A stretch of DNA of 64,000 bases from CAWFXC01 sp963819735 (GCA_963819735.1 CAWFXC010000005.1:620001-684000); one strand, 5' to 3'. Counted from the first letter of the stretch, positions 15,258 through 24,974 are shown. Program-made: numbers and translations. Notes: generated from the letters alone by a model not told the origin.

Positions 15258-16048
15258 TCAGGGTCGGGTGTCGGCGACGAGCTGGCGGTAGACCGCGTGG
15301 CTGATGCGTCGCTTCAACGCGAGGAGTGCTTCTTTGCGGGTCTTGCCTTCCGCGACTGACGGTTGCCGCGCGGGTTGAGCCGGTGACGCACGCGCGGTCC
15401 CGACGATGCTTCGAGTGGTGAGGTCGCGTTGTAGCGGGGGGTAGTGACCGGCGCTCGGGAATCGGGTCACGTCGCCGGTGTGTCCGACGATGATCGCGGC
15501 GGCCCAGGGTCCGATGCCGTACACGTCGGTGGCGGTGGTGCCCGACGCGACTACGGCGGTTCCGATGCGCTTGGTGAGGGCTTCGAGTTGGTCGTCGATG
15601 CGGCGAACGTCGCCAAGGAGCTCGAGCGCGATGCGTTTGCGTTCGACGTCGACGAGCTCGACCGGACGCAGACCGCAGAGTGATCGACCGGATGGACCGG
15701 ACGCAGCTGGGCGTGTCGCAACGCGACGATCGCCGCGGAGCGCGCGTCGTGCGGGTCGGACTTGTCGGTCCGGCCCGAGTCGAGCAGGCGTACCCGCGCC
15801 GACAACGTGGGGGGCACATCCACGACGCATTCGCCGGCGGCGACGAGCTGCTGCGCGAGCAACGCGCCGAGACCGCCAGCGGCTTCGACCGCCCAGGTGC
15901 GCGGCTCGAACGGTGCCGCGAACCCCAGCAGCCGGTCGCGTTGCCAACGATCCGCGTTCACGCGCACCTGACCGACGAGCTCTTCCGAATCGTCGAGCAC
16001 CGCCGCAGTGTGGGACCGCTTGTGTGGATCGATTCCGATCACGAACAT
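15258..16048 (-). pseudogene. Decayed IS110-family transposase
   Basis: The N-terminal DEDD domain is clear: FVIGIDPHKRSHTAAVLDD right after ATG 16048, with AAGGAGGA as ribosome binding site, then TDKSDPHDARSAAIVAL. The C-terminal part GTTATDVYGIGPWAAAIIVG and the tail EGKTRKEALLALKRRISHAV are also recognisable but lie in a different frame. A one-base deletion separates them near 15690. Comparison with full-length IS110 proteins (about 400 residues) shows about 65 residues missing after PVDHSA and the SGD/NRQLNHAL segment missing after FPSAGHY. The element cannot make an active transposase. IS110 elements lack terminal inverted repeats, so ends are not assigned. Confidence 0.85.
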
Positions 16049-16286
16049 CACTTCCTCCTTCGACATTGGCCGTCGTGGGGATGCCACGGCGGGCAGTCCT
16101 GATGAAGGGTGATTGCTCGTCTCTTTCGAGCCACGCCGCAGCGAGAACCCAACCCGCAGTCACTTCGCTCAGAAGCCAACCAACAACGGTGGCAGGGCAT
16201 TATTGAGACCGCGGGCCAGGCCCTCGAACGCTACGAGCAAGCCCGCAACGCCTGCACGCGATCCTCTATCAGGGCAATCTGTACGC

Positions 16287-16724
16287 ATGGACCCCGACGA
16301 CAAGGCCACCGGTTTCGCCGCAACTGACGGCTATCTCCGCGACTACGACGATGACCTCAGCGGGGCGTTGGAACTGGTGGTCACTGATCTGCAAACCGCT
16401 GGACTCACGCGGACCGATGCCGAGCGCAAGGTGTGGCACTCCGCGGAGCGGACTCTCGACTTCACCATGCTCACATTGATTCCCGGCGAACTCGCGCTCG
16501 CCGTTGCCGAGACTCTCCAGGAGCACGTGATGATGCATGTGGCGAGTACCTGGCCGCCGTGTCCAGACCACCCGCAACACCCACTCTGGCTGGTTCCCGG
16601 CGACACTGCGGATACATCCTGGACCTGCGCCGCGAGCGGCACCGCGATCGCACGACTTGGCGAACTCGCGTCACCGTCGAGTGCGCCAGAACTGCCTGAT
16701 CTGCTCGGCTGCCCGATGCGTTGA
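16287..16724 (+). CDS. Hypothetical protein with a small Cys/His cluster
   Basis: A 145-residue soluble protein beginning at ATG 16287. The N-terminal two thirds is helical and acidic. Near the C-terminus CPDHPQHPLW is followed about 20 residues later by WTCAAS, giving C-x2-H-x2-H and a single Cys that could bind a metal, as in many small actinobacterial hypotheticals. No family name can be given. It sits between the IS110 remnant and the orphan tmRNA/tRNA-like end, and is therefore probably part of the accessory region. Confidence 0.55.
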   Translation: MDPDDKATGFAATDGYLRDYDDDLSGALELVVTDLQTAGLTRTDAERKVWHSAERTLDFTMLTLIPGELALAVAETLQEHVMMHVASTWPPCPDHPQHPLWLVPGDTADTSWTCAASGTAIARLGELASPSSAPELPDLLGCPMR

Positions 16725-16983
16725 CGTCGCGCTTGCGCCCTGTGCGTAGGATCCGCGGGCACAAACGCCCGTCCAAACACCGGTACAAACAAACACCCAC
16801 CGCCACGGGGGGCTACCTCACCCCGTAGTGCCCTGTTGCCGCCGTTGGGTTCTGTGCCGGTCGGTGACCCACCGCCCACCTCGAAACATCGCTCCTCGCG
16901 AACGGAAAAACCTGGACACGGGTTCGATTCCCGTCGCCGCCTCGAGAGACCGCGACCGCGGCGCGGTCGATCCGGTGGCGGTG
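16725..16983. other. Non-coding interval around the orphan RNA end
   Basis: About 260 bp between a plus-strand hypothetical gene and the end of the minus-strand YcxB-like gene. Apart from the tmRNA/tRNA-like 3' end it has a G-rich/C-rich stem, CGGGG with CCCCG (16805-16825), that could belong to a structured RNA. No gene is supported. Confidence 0.4.
16913..16943 (+). other. Orphan tmRNA/tRNA-like 3' end; candidate attachment-site remnant
   Basis: The sequence reads TGGACACGGGTTCGATTCCC, then GTCGCCGCCTC. It has a perfect 5-bp T-stem (16918-16922 with 16930-16934), the canonical 7-nt TTCGATT loop and a 3' acceptor-like strand. GGAC before the T-arm is typical of tmRNA. No 5' acceptor half, D-arm or tmRNA tag region is found upstream, so it is a partial copy. 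Such 3' fragments are left where integrative elements insert into tRNA or ssrA genes. Confidence 0.5.
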
Positions 16984-17995
16984 TCAGCGCACGCTGTCGA
17001 GGGTGGTCTGTTCGTCACACTGCGGCGCCTCGACGTTGCCGCCGGTGGCATCGAGGAGATCGGGGAGGTCGCGGGTCGTCGCGCGGGTTCCGTCCGCGAG
17101 GCCGATCAGCCAGCGACGACCGATGACCCAGCCGCCCGACGGCTGTCCCTGTCGGCATACGTATCGATCGAGCGTGGCCTGTCGTTCCAGCCGTTGCTGC
17201 TCGGTTGCATATACGTACATCTGAATGACGAAATGATTGCCGTCGCACCGTCCGGCACTCGCCGCACCCAATGCGGCGACACCCGTGAGCGGTTGATACG
17301 AGCACTCCACTCCATTCGCGTGCAGCGCCTCGGCGATCGCCGCCGCGTTCTGGTAGTCCGGCGCGTCACGGTGTACCGGGGCGCGACCGATGACGACCCC
17401 CAGCAGCAGGATGCACGCGACGAGCGCGATCGCTACTCGTGCGAACCGCTTCGCGACCGGCTGGGGGCTCTGATATTCCTCCAGTCGTGCCAGCTCGGGA
17501 CCCGGGAACAAGACTCGGGGATAGCCGAACATGGCCGCGTTGCCGCGCAGTTGTACGAAGACGAAGTCATCTCTGGTGACGACGGAGCGGACGAGCTCGT
17601 ACGAGTAGTGGTGCGACGAGAGCGGACCGCTCACGCTGAAGCCGTGTGCTTCGAAGCCGGACTGCCAGACCGCGCCGTCGGGCACTCGACGATGCATGAC
17701 CCGCAGGTTCAGGGCGTACAACAGACCCAGCACGAGCGCCCATATCGGGACGACCAGCACCAACGAGCGACCGGTTGAAGCGACGAGACGTTCGAACGCA
17801 CCCGACGTCACGTCTGTCGAGTCGTACGACGAGCGCGGTCCCGATCGCCAGTACGACGACGAAGCCGACCCAGAACCGCCGCTTGCCGCGCAACGTCATG
17901 AAGGCGCGCGTCATGGCCCGCGCCGTGCCCGCATCGGCGACGAAGCGATACTGGTAAGGCGCTGCGGGCGCGCCCGGCGGTACCAATGCCCCCAC
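16984..17995 (-). pseudogene. YcxB-like membrane protein, frameshifted
   Basis: Two overlapping frames make one protein. The first (from 17995) reads YQYRFVADAGTARAMTRAFM, then a membrane helix FWVGFVVVLAIGTALVV and RLDRRD. The second (open from GTG 17811) reads VTSGAFERLVASTG, a second helix, then HRRVPDGAVWQSGFEAHGFS and HYSYELVRSVVTRDDFVFVQ, the beta-rich domain of YcxB-like proteins, followed by a third helix and a secreted-looking Cys-containing tail. One extra base near 17812 breaks the frame. Either an assembly error or a recent mutation is possible. Function of the family is unknown. Confidence 0.6.
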
Positions 17996-18135
17996 GACCG
18001 AGAGAACGGCATCGCGGGCCTCGACCTGAAGCCCGGATCAGGCCTCGCCCGAAGGGACGCTCACCGTTCAAGTCGTGGCCGCCGCGATCCGTGCCGGTCG
18101 GCGCTATGGGCTTGGCTCCGCGGCCGTGTCCGCGA

Positions 18136-20670
18136 TCACGCTCCCGTGATCAGGGCATGCGGCAGGTAGCCCTCCGCGGCCAGTGCCGCGGTGGCAACGG
18201 CCGCGAGATCGGAGACCGACCGGTAGACGACGTAGCGCGACACCCATCGGGGCTCGAACTTCGCGTTGAAGGTGAGCAACGATTCGATCTGGAAGTACCT
18301 GTCGAGCCGCTTGATGAACCACGCCTGGCCGCGTTCGAACGTCGACGGATCGTCTGCGGTGAGCACCGACCGGAAGACGGCGAAGTTCAGCGACACATCG
18401 ACCGCACCGTTGTTCGCCCCCCATTGGATCGCCTCCACGATCAGGCGTTCGTTGATGCCGTTGACGAGGGGGCCGCCGTCGACGCGGTCGAGACGGCGCA
18501 TGGCGTCGAGTGAGAGCCCGCGCCCACCGCGACAGGGCGCGTAGCGCTGGAACGCGACCGGCCGGTTCTGCACGTACGCGATCACGATCACGCATTGGCG
18601 ATCGCGTTCGGGGTTCGTGAGGAGTCCGTCGAGCGTCATGGAGAACCCACGCTCCGCTTCGGGTCCTCGATCCAGAGCGTCGATGTCGAGCAGCGCGCGT
18701 CGGGTTGCGTCGTCGAGTGCTCCCTCGCGCATGATCCGTACCGTGACGCCATGGTTCTTCGTGCGATTGCACGCTTGACGGACGGGCCGCATCGCGCGTC
18801 CTTCGAGGACGAAGGTCGCAGTGTCGATGAGTGCCTCGTCGCCGAGTTTGATGCTGTGCAGACCCGCTGCCAGCCACGGGCCGAGACGCGGTTCGGCCAC
18901 TCCGAGCGCGGCGGGTCGCCAGCCTTCTTCGTCGCAACGCGCGAGGAACCCTCGTACTGCGTCGTCGGCGGCGTCCACTTCGCCGAACTGGTCTCCTCCG
19001 ACGAGCGCGACCCCGCCGAGGACGCGAAAGGCGACTGCCCCGCGCCCGGAACGATCGAAGAGGTACGCACGATCGTTGCGGAGTGCAAACGGATCGAGGG
19101 TTCCTCCGGCCCGGTGCTCGACCAGCGCCGCGACGTGCTCCCGCTCGCTGACCTGACCCCGTCCGTGCCTGAGTGGTGAGAACAGGGCGATACCGAGCGC
19201 GAGGAGCCACAACGCGCCGATCGCCGTCAGCGACGTTGGGAACCATTGCCCGAAGTGATGCGCGAAGTGGAGCGGGCCGGGGAGCCCCAAGAGGTTGCTC
19301 GCGAGTTGTTGCAGCGCGCGCCCGACCGTGAGCGACGGGTGAACCTGGCCGTGGCGCAGCAGCATCCCGCCGAGTCCGTAGCCGAGCACGACGGTTGCGC
19401 CGATGGACGCCACCGCGCCGGCGCGAGCCCACGGCGCCTGACGTAATGGACCGCGATACAGGCGACGCGCTTGGAGCAGCAGCACGAAGACGGTTGCGGT
19501 GACGGTGAACTCTGAGAGGTCGAGGCCCTTGACCAGGTGGGCGACGCTGACCACGCCGAGCAGCCCGATGGTCAACCACCACGAGAGGGCGCGCCTCCTG
19601 ATCAGGCCGCGCGCGACAAGGAGGAGTGCGAGGCCGGCCAGCGCAGCAGCAACGTGCGCGGCTCGGTGGACATGGGGAGCGAGGGGTGCCAGATCACTTT
19701 CGAGCTCGGCGAGGCGTCGTTGGTGTGCGGGGACGAGCGCGCTGAGGACAGCCATGGCGCCGCTGATCGCGACGAGCACGCCCACCAGGCGCGCCTCGCT
19801 GCGATCACTCCACGCCCGGGCCTCCGGCATGTGGCCGCCGAACCGCGGCGGCACGAAGGCGGTGTCTCGGTACGCGTCGGCGCGGCGCCTCAGGTACCAC
19901 CACTCGAGCACGCAGCCGATCAGCAGGCCGAGCAGGTGCTCGACGTCGACCATGCCGTGTCCCGGCCCGGGTTCGGCAATGACGCCGTGCAGGAAGAACG
20001 CGGTCGATGCCGCCGCCGCGAGGAGACCGACGACGCGCACCGTGAGCCATCGTCGTTGCGAGCAGAGGACGAAGAAGAGCGCGCCGGCGATTCCCAACAG
20101 GCCGGCGGAGGCGCCGTAGTCGTTCTGGGCCCACAGGCGATGCCCCCAACCGATTCCCAGCGCGACGCCTGTGCTGATGACGACGAACGCGGCCATCGTC
20201 GCCCCCACGTGCGCGACGGCGAAGGCAACCAGTGCTCGCGTCGGCCCCGCGACGACGAGATACGGAACGACGACGGCAACGAAGAACGTGGCGGTCACGC
20301 CTACGAGCTCGATGTGGCCGACCAGCAAGGATGAAAGCGGGAGTGTCCAGATGGCTCCGTGCGCGAACCGCGACGGTGAGTACACGGACAACCAACGGAT
20401 GGCGCGGTGGGTCAACGTCCACGTGTCGAGCTGCCACCAGATCAGGCCGATGGACAGGAACGCGAGACTCCCGAGCAATCGGCCGTTGCTGTGCTTCCGC
20501 TGGGAACCGGCGTTGGTCAGCGGGGCGATGTCGTCGCATCGCGACTCGGGTGACGACTCGGCGCGGCTGCCGACCGGCGCCGGTGTCCCTCCGGTCGAGG
20601 GCGTCTGCGCGCCGTCCCCCGACCGTCCTGCAACTTCGCCCCGGCCCATCGGCACCGGGGACTCGAGCAT
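18136..20670 (-). CDS. Rhomboid-like membrane domain fused to lysyl-phosphatidylglycerol-synthase-like domain
   Basis: About 844 residues. After a disordered N-terminus, residues about 70-265 form a rhomboid-like six-helix domain with GASAGLLG (Ser) and VEHLLGLLIG (His), the catalytic-dyad positions of rhomboid proteases. Residues about 290-510 add about five more helices. Residues about 520-840 are the DUF2156/MprF C-terminal GNAT-like domain, with LNFAVFR and KFEPRWVSRYVVY typical of lysyl-PG synthases. The C-terminal domain would transfer an amino acid from tRNA to a membrane lipid. Start at ATG 20670, or GTG 20676. It lies 78 bp downstream of the CDF gene. Confidence 0.82.
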   Translation of the reverse strand: MLESPVPMGRGEVAGRSGDGAQTPSTGGTPAPVGSRAESSPESRCDDIAPLTNAGSQRKHSNGRLLGSLAFLSIGLIWWQLDTWTLTHRAIRWLSVYSPSRFAHGAIWTLPLSSLLVGHIELVGVTATFFVAVVVPYLVVAGPTRALVAFAVAHVGATMAAFVVISTGVALGIGWGHRLWAQNDYGASAGLLGIAGALFFVLCSQRRWLTVRVVGLLAAAASTAFFLHGVIAEPGPGHGMVDVEHLLGLLIGCVLEWWYLRRRADAYRDTAFVPPRFGGHMPEARAWSDRSEARLVGVLVAISGAMAVLSALVPAHQRRLAELESDLAPLAPHVHRAAHVAAALAGLALLLVARGLIRRRALSWWLTIGLLGVVSVAHLVKGLDLSEFTVTATVFVLLLQARRLYRGPLRQAPWARAGAVASIGATVVLGYGLGGMLLRHGQVHPSLTVGRALQQLASNLLGLPGPLHFAHHFGQWFPTSLTAIGALWLLALGIALFSPLRHGRGQVSEREHVAALVEHRAGGTLDPFALRNDRAYLFDRSGRGAVAFRVLGGVALVGGDQFGEVDAADDAVRGFLARCDEEGWRPAALGVAEPRLGPWLAAGLHSIKLGDEALIDTATFVLEGRAMRPVRQACNRTKNHGVTVRIMREGALDDATRRALLDIDALDRGPEAERGFSMTLDGLLTNPERDRQCVIVIAYVQNRPVAFQRYAPCRGGRGLSLDAMRRLDRVDGGPLVNGINERLIVEAIQWGANNGAVDVSLNFAVFRSVLTADDPSTFERGQAWFIKRLDRYFQIESLLTFNAKFEPRWVSRYVVYRSVSDLAAVATAALAAEGYLPHALITGA

Positions 20671-20748
20671 CCCCACGGTCGCAGCACAACACTCGCCGGG
20701 TGAGAACCTGATGAGGGGCGACGGTCGATTCGCGCCCCGGCGGTTCGC

Positions 20749-21540
20749 TCAGTCGGTGCGATCCTGAGTGACCGTCTGCCAGGCCTGCCACGTGATGCGC
20801 AGGATCAGGGCAGTGATCGCGAGCCCGACGATCGGGTCGGCGCGCGGGATGCCAACCGCGACGAGGCCCGCGGCGGCGATCACGCCGAGGGAGACGAACC
20901 CGTCGACTCGGGCGTGGTGGCCGTCGGCGACCAGCGCCGGACTCCGGAGCCTGCGCCCGGCATCCAGTCGGACCTGGGCGGCGATCTCGTTGCCGACGAA
21001 TCCGACCACGCCCGCGACAGCGAGCACGCCGAGATGGTCGAGCTGCTGGGGATGAATCAGCCGGACGGTCGCCTCGATCGCCGCAACCGTGGCCGACGCG
21101 AAGATGGTGGCGACGACCGCGTATCCCGCCCAGCGTTCCCCGCGCCGGCTCTGCAGGATGAACGCGATTCCGAGCGGGATCGCCGTGAGCGCATCGCCAC
21201 CGTTGTGTATGAGGTCGGCGAGCAACGCGACCGAACCCGAGAGCATGAACACGACGATCTGGATCGCGGCGGTGAGACCGAGGACGCCGAGACTGATCGC
21301 GACCGCGCGCACGCCCGCTCGTGAGCGGATGATGGAGGGATCCACGAGACCGTGGGTGTGACCGTGCTCGTCGTGGGCGTGCCCGCCGTGATCGTGCTCG
21401 TGTTCCTCGAGACCGTGGTCGTCGGGTTCGTGGTTGGCGGTGTCGACCGACCGGAACGGCAACCGGGCGTGGCGGTGCGGCCCGTGGTGATGGTGATCGT
21501 GAGACCAGAGGCCGTGTCGGTGCTCGACGGTGCCGTGCAT
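20749..21540 (-). CDS. CDF-family zinc/cation exporter with His-rich N-terminus
   Basis: A 263-residue cation diffusion facilitator. The first 65 residues hold about 18 His (HDHHHHGPHRH, EHEHDHGGHAHDEHGHTHG), a metal-binding cytoplasmic arm. TM2 has LADLIHNGGD and TM5 has VADGHHARVDG, together the Asp/His transport site of Zn-type CDFs. The protein ends after TM6, so the usual cytoplasmic regulatory domain (about 80 residues) is absent. It is divergent from the PAP2 gene (97-bp gap). Confidence 0.9.
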   Translation of the reverse strand: MHGTVEHRHGLWSHDHHHHGPHRHARLPFRSVDTANHEPDDHGLEEHEHDHGGHAHDEHGHTHGLVDPSIIRSRAGVRAVAISLGVLGLTAAIQIVVFMLSGSVALLADLIHNGGDALTAIPLGIAFILQSRRGERWAGYAVVATIFASATVAAIEATVRLIHPQQLDHLGVLAVAGVVGFVGNEIAAQVRLDAGRRLRSPALVADGHHARVDGFVSLGVIAAAGLVAVGIPRADPIVGLAITALILRITWQAWQTVTQDRTD

Positions 21541-21637
21541 TGCTCCATCTTGCCCCGGGTCGGGTCGAGGCCGGTAGGCGCCGGCAGGAATGGTTCTTTC
21601 AGCGGCGGCTCATGAGCGCGGGCGCACAATCGGGCTC

Positions 21638-22342
21638 GTGACCCACGACGAGCAGTACACGCGCAGAAGATGGGACCGGCGCCAGGGGTCGTTCCCTCCG
21701 TCACTGGGGTTGGCCGCGATCGCGGCGGGACTCCTCGTGGTGCTCGGCACCGTTGCGGTGCGGGTGCACTCCCTCGCCGGCCCACTCAACGTCGACAGCT
21801 GGGTCTCCCGACGGCTCACGGAACCCCTCCCGCTCGGTGGGCTCGAGCTCGGACGATCGGGATACAACTGGATCGCGAGGGTCGGGGCGCCGGGGTTCGT
21901 TGCGCTCACGATGTTGCTGGTACTCGGTTTTGCCCTCCGCCGACGCGACTACCGCGGCGGACTACTGGCGGTGGTCGGACCCGGTATCGCATTCGCGGTG
22001 GCCGAGTCGCTGGCGAAGCCGCTCGTCGGCCGCCTGGACCCGGTCGGCCGAAACTGGAGCTTTCCGTCCGGAACCGTGACCGTCGTCGCCGCGGCCGCCG
22101 CCGTGGTCGTCGTCCTGGTCTACCGATGGGCGGGACCGCTCACAGCGACCGCGATCGCGCTCGCGCTGGTTTCCGTCCCGATCGTCGTGGCGGTTGCGGT
22201 GGTCGAGTTGCGCTGGCACTACGCCACTGACGCGATCGCGGGCCTCGCGCTCGGCGCGGCCGTGGTGTGCACGATCACCGCGGGACTCGGCGCGCTCGAA
22301 GGTACGGCCTTTCGTCCTCGCCTCCACGAGCTCAGGTCTTAG
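21638..22342 (+). CDS. PAP2-superfamily membrane protein with altered active site
   Basis: A 234-residue, six-helix membrane protein starting at GTG 21638. PAP2 phosphatases use KxxxxxxRP, PSGH and SRxxxxxHxxxD. Here the first is KPLVGRLDP, the second is SFPSGTVT with Thr in place of His, and the third is ELRWHYATD with the Arg-to-His distance shortened. Loss of the PSGH histidine should impair lipid-phosphatase catalysis, so it may bind lipid phosphate without hydrolysing it, or be a divergent enzyme. It is convergent with the molybdopterin gene (21-bp gap). Confidence 0.75.
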   Translation: MTHDEQYTRRRWDRRQGSFPPSLGLAAIAAGLLVVLGTVAVRVHSLAGPLNVDSWVSRRLTEPLPLGGLELGRSGYNWIARVGAPGFVALTMLLVLGFALRRRDYRGGLLAVVGPGIAFAVAESLAKPLVGRLDPVGRNWSFPSGTVTVVAAAAAVVVVLVYRWAGPLTATAIALALVSVPIVVAVAVVELRWHYATDAIAGLALGAAVVCTITAGLGALEGTAFRPRLHELRS

Positions 22343-22363
22343 CGCGGTTCTCATGAGCCGCCC

Positions 22364-24554
22364 TCACGGCCGTCGGGCGCCGACCTCCACGGGGATGTTG
22401 GTCATGACCGGCTGGCCGCTGTAAGGGTCGTAGGCGTCGTCGACATCACAGAGGCGGGACACGGCGGAGCCGTGGCGCTGGAACTCGTCGTCGGTCTCCG
22501 GCACGTCGCCCCAGCCGTGCGTCAGCGACACGACACCGGGTCGCATCGTGTCGTCGGGTACCGCGACGGCAGGGACCGTCGCGCGCGCCGAGGCGACGGC
22601 CACCTCGTCGCCGGCGGAGAGCCCCCGCGCCACGCGTCGTCGGGATGCATCCGCAACGGATTGATCGCATCGGCTGTCCTCAACCGGGGGAGGAAGAGCC
22701 GGTCGAGTTGTACCGGCTCATGATGCGACGCGAGATCAGCCGCAGTGGGTACGCGTCGCCGGCCCTCGACAACACGTCGCCGTGACCGCGCGCCGTGACC
22801 TCGCCGAGGTCGCGCATCATGAGTTCGTTCGCGAGGTCGAGACGACCTTCGTAGCCTTCCTCCTTGGGCAGCACCGTGATCGTCGGATCCAGCATCGAGA
22901 CACCGTTCGGGTGCGCTTTCACCTCGTCGAGCGGGATCCGGGAACCGGTGCACAGGATCTCGAGCAACTCGTCGGCGTCGGGTGTGTGGGCCATGTCGAG
23001 CTGCTTCGTGACGCCCTGGCCCCCGCCGAAGTCGGTGGGACCGAACTCGAGCTGCATGCCCATCCGTGCCGCGATGCCGTAGAAGAACTCCCATTCCGGG
23101 ATCACGTCGGATCCCGCAGGCGGGTCGACCAGCGCGGGCGTGTACTGCCCCCACGGTCCGGGCATCGCGACGCCCGGGAACGCACCCGAGATCAGGTCGA
23201 AGGTGTTGTTGATGCCGGGCACCTCGAACTGCAGCGTCGGCGCGATGACGTAGTGCGCCTCCTTCGCGGTGGCCGACATCCACGGGTCGATCTGCACCAG
23301 CAGTTCGAGCGAACGGAACGCGTCGCGCACCTTCACCTGGTCGGGCCAGGTCACCAACGGTTTGCCCCCCATGCTGATGAACGCACGGATCTGCCCCTTG
23401 CCGGGGAGCAGGATCTCGTCGGCGACCGCGGCGGTCGGCGGCCCGCACACGGTGTCGCCCAGGTCCTTCACGCGGAATGGCGCGCCGAAGCCGAAGGCGG
23501 GGAACGGCGGCATCGCCTGCGCGACACGGGGAACCTGCACGCCGAGCGTCTTCTGGTCCCACACCAGATCGCCCGCGCGCAGGAAGCTGCCGTGCAGCAC
23601 GTTGAGCGCAGCGATCAGGTACTCGAGCAGTGTGCCGTTGCCGCACGCCATGTTCGGACCGGTGCCCGCGATGGCGACGCCGCTCGGTGCGGTGGCGAAC
23701 AGGCGGGTGGCCGCGGCGAACTCGTCCACCGAGATGTCGGCGCGGCGGGCGACCTCCTCGGGCGTGTAGGGATCGACCGCCCGGGCCAGCGCGTCCAGTC
23801 CCTGCGTCTCGGCGTTCACGAAGTCACGGTCGTAGAGCCCTTCGTCGACGATCAGGCGAACCATCCCCGCCGCGATGGCGATGTCCTCACCCGGGCGCGG
23901 CTGGAGGTGGGCGTCGGCGATGCTCGCCGCCTCCGTGCGACACGGGTCGACGACGATCAACGCCAGCCCGCGCCGGCGCGCGTCATGAAACGACTTGCGT
24001 GTGTTCACCTTCGAGCGGCCGCCCGAGCTCGACACGAGCGGGTTGCCGCCGAAGATGAGCGTGGCGCCGGCGTGCATCGAGTTGATCGCTCCGCCCAGCC
24101 ACACGCCCATCATCCCGAGCGCGATCCCTTTACCGGGCTGATCGATGGTCACCGCGTTGAACATACGGGCGTCGCCGACCGCCTCCATGAACGCGGCCTG
24201 CATCGGCCAGCTGCACTGGTTCGCCAGGCTGCTCGTGCCTATGTACGACGCGATAGAGAGCGGGCCGTGCTCGTCGAGGATCGGACGCAACTTCGCCGCG
24301 ATCTCGTCCATCGCGCGTTCTACCGGTATCGGCGCGAACGAGCCGTCGGGCCGGCGCTTCTGCGAGTGGAGGAGCCGATCCGCCGACTCGTACTGCTCCG
24401 GGATGGAGCGGCCCTTCACGCACGAGTACCCCTCGTACACGGGGCTCGCCGGGTCGCCGACGACCTTCACCGGACGGCCGTTGTCGACGTCGACGAGAAC
24501 GGGGCACGTCACGTCACACCTGCGACAGATCGAAGCGTGGCGGATCACACTCAT
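22364..24554 (-). pseudogene. Molybdopterin oxidoreductase (DMSO-reductase superfamily) with frameshifted C-terminus
   Basis: The main frame (ATG 24554) covers about 620 residues. An N-terminal [4Fe-4S] motif C-x2-C-x3-C with a later Cys (CRRCDVTC, YSCVKGR) and the molybdenum-binding core are present. The frame stops at 22680, but homologous sequence continues: LFLPRLRTADAINPLRMHPD in a second frame, then RGLSAGDEVAVASA through SRLCDVDDAYDPYSGQPVMT in a third. Two single-base deletions (about 22695 and 22634) explain this. The missing part is the MGD-binding domain, so without correction the enzyme would be inactive. Substrate unknown; no electron-transfer subunit is adjacent. Confidence 0.75.
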
Positions 24555-24677
24555 CGCGTACAACCGGCTGGTCGTTCGGTCCTTCCAGCTTGGAACAAAT
24601 CCGCGTCCCGCGCCCGCGGCCCGTGTTCACCGCAAGTGGTCCACCGGTTGCGGGCGCGTGCCCGTTACATTTTCGGC

Positions 24678-24962
24678 GTGACCCAACAAGAGCATCTGCT
24701 CGAAGTCGGTGAGCTGCTCCCTGGCGACCTCATCGACTGCCAGGAGTTCGGTATCGACATGCGCCGCTTGGAGCGTCCCGGCTCGCATCTGGTGGTCGCC
24801 CGCCCACCCGGTGGCATGGTCACCGTGGAGAACATCGAGGCCTACCCGACCGGGAGCGACGACTACATCCGGCTCACGGTGTCCGTGAACGTGCTCGTCG
24901 AGCGACAGACCAGCTACCCCGCCTGGCGACCGGTCCCGGGCCCGGGCGAAGTCGAAGCCTGA
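24678..24962 (+). CDS. Small conserved-looking hypothetical protein
   Basis: A 94-residue protein from GTG 24678, rich in beta-strand-type sequence (SHLVVARPPGGMVTVENI, IRLTVSVNVLVER). No motif is recognised. It is divergent from the molybdopterin gene and ends 12 bp from the convergent GGDEF gene. The open frame extends far upstream antisense to the molybdopterin gene; only this 3' part has independent support, because it lies outside other genes. Confidence 0.5.
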   Translation: MTQQEHLLEVGELLPGDLIDCQEFGIDMRRLERPGSHLVVARPPGGMVTVENIEAYPTGSDDYIRLTVSVNVLVERQTSYPAWRPVPGPGEVEA

Positions 24963-24974
24963 TCGCACCCGCTC

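Noticed and set aside
16109..16283. Short plus-strand stretch with a protein-like segment (ETAGQALERYEQARNA)
   Set aside because: Too short, no start signal, and not continuous with the gene at 16287. It could be a gene scrap but is not supportable.
16545..16943. A complete tmRNA gene ending at 16943
   Set aside because: No GGTTTCGAC-type 5' end, tag reading frame or pairing acceptor strand was found upstream, and a coding gene occupies most of the space.
22782..24677. Plus-strand frame of about 630 codons antisense to the molybdopterin gene
   Set aside because: No family match. Only the 3' part after 24678, outside other genes, is kept as a small hypothetical.
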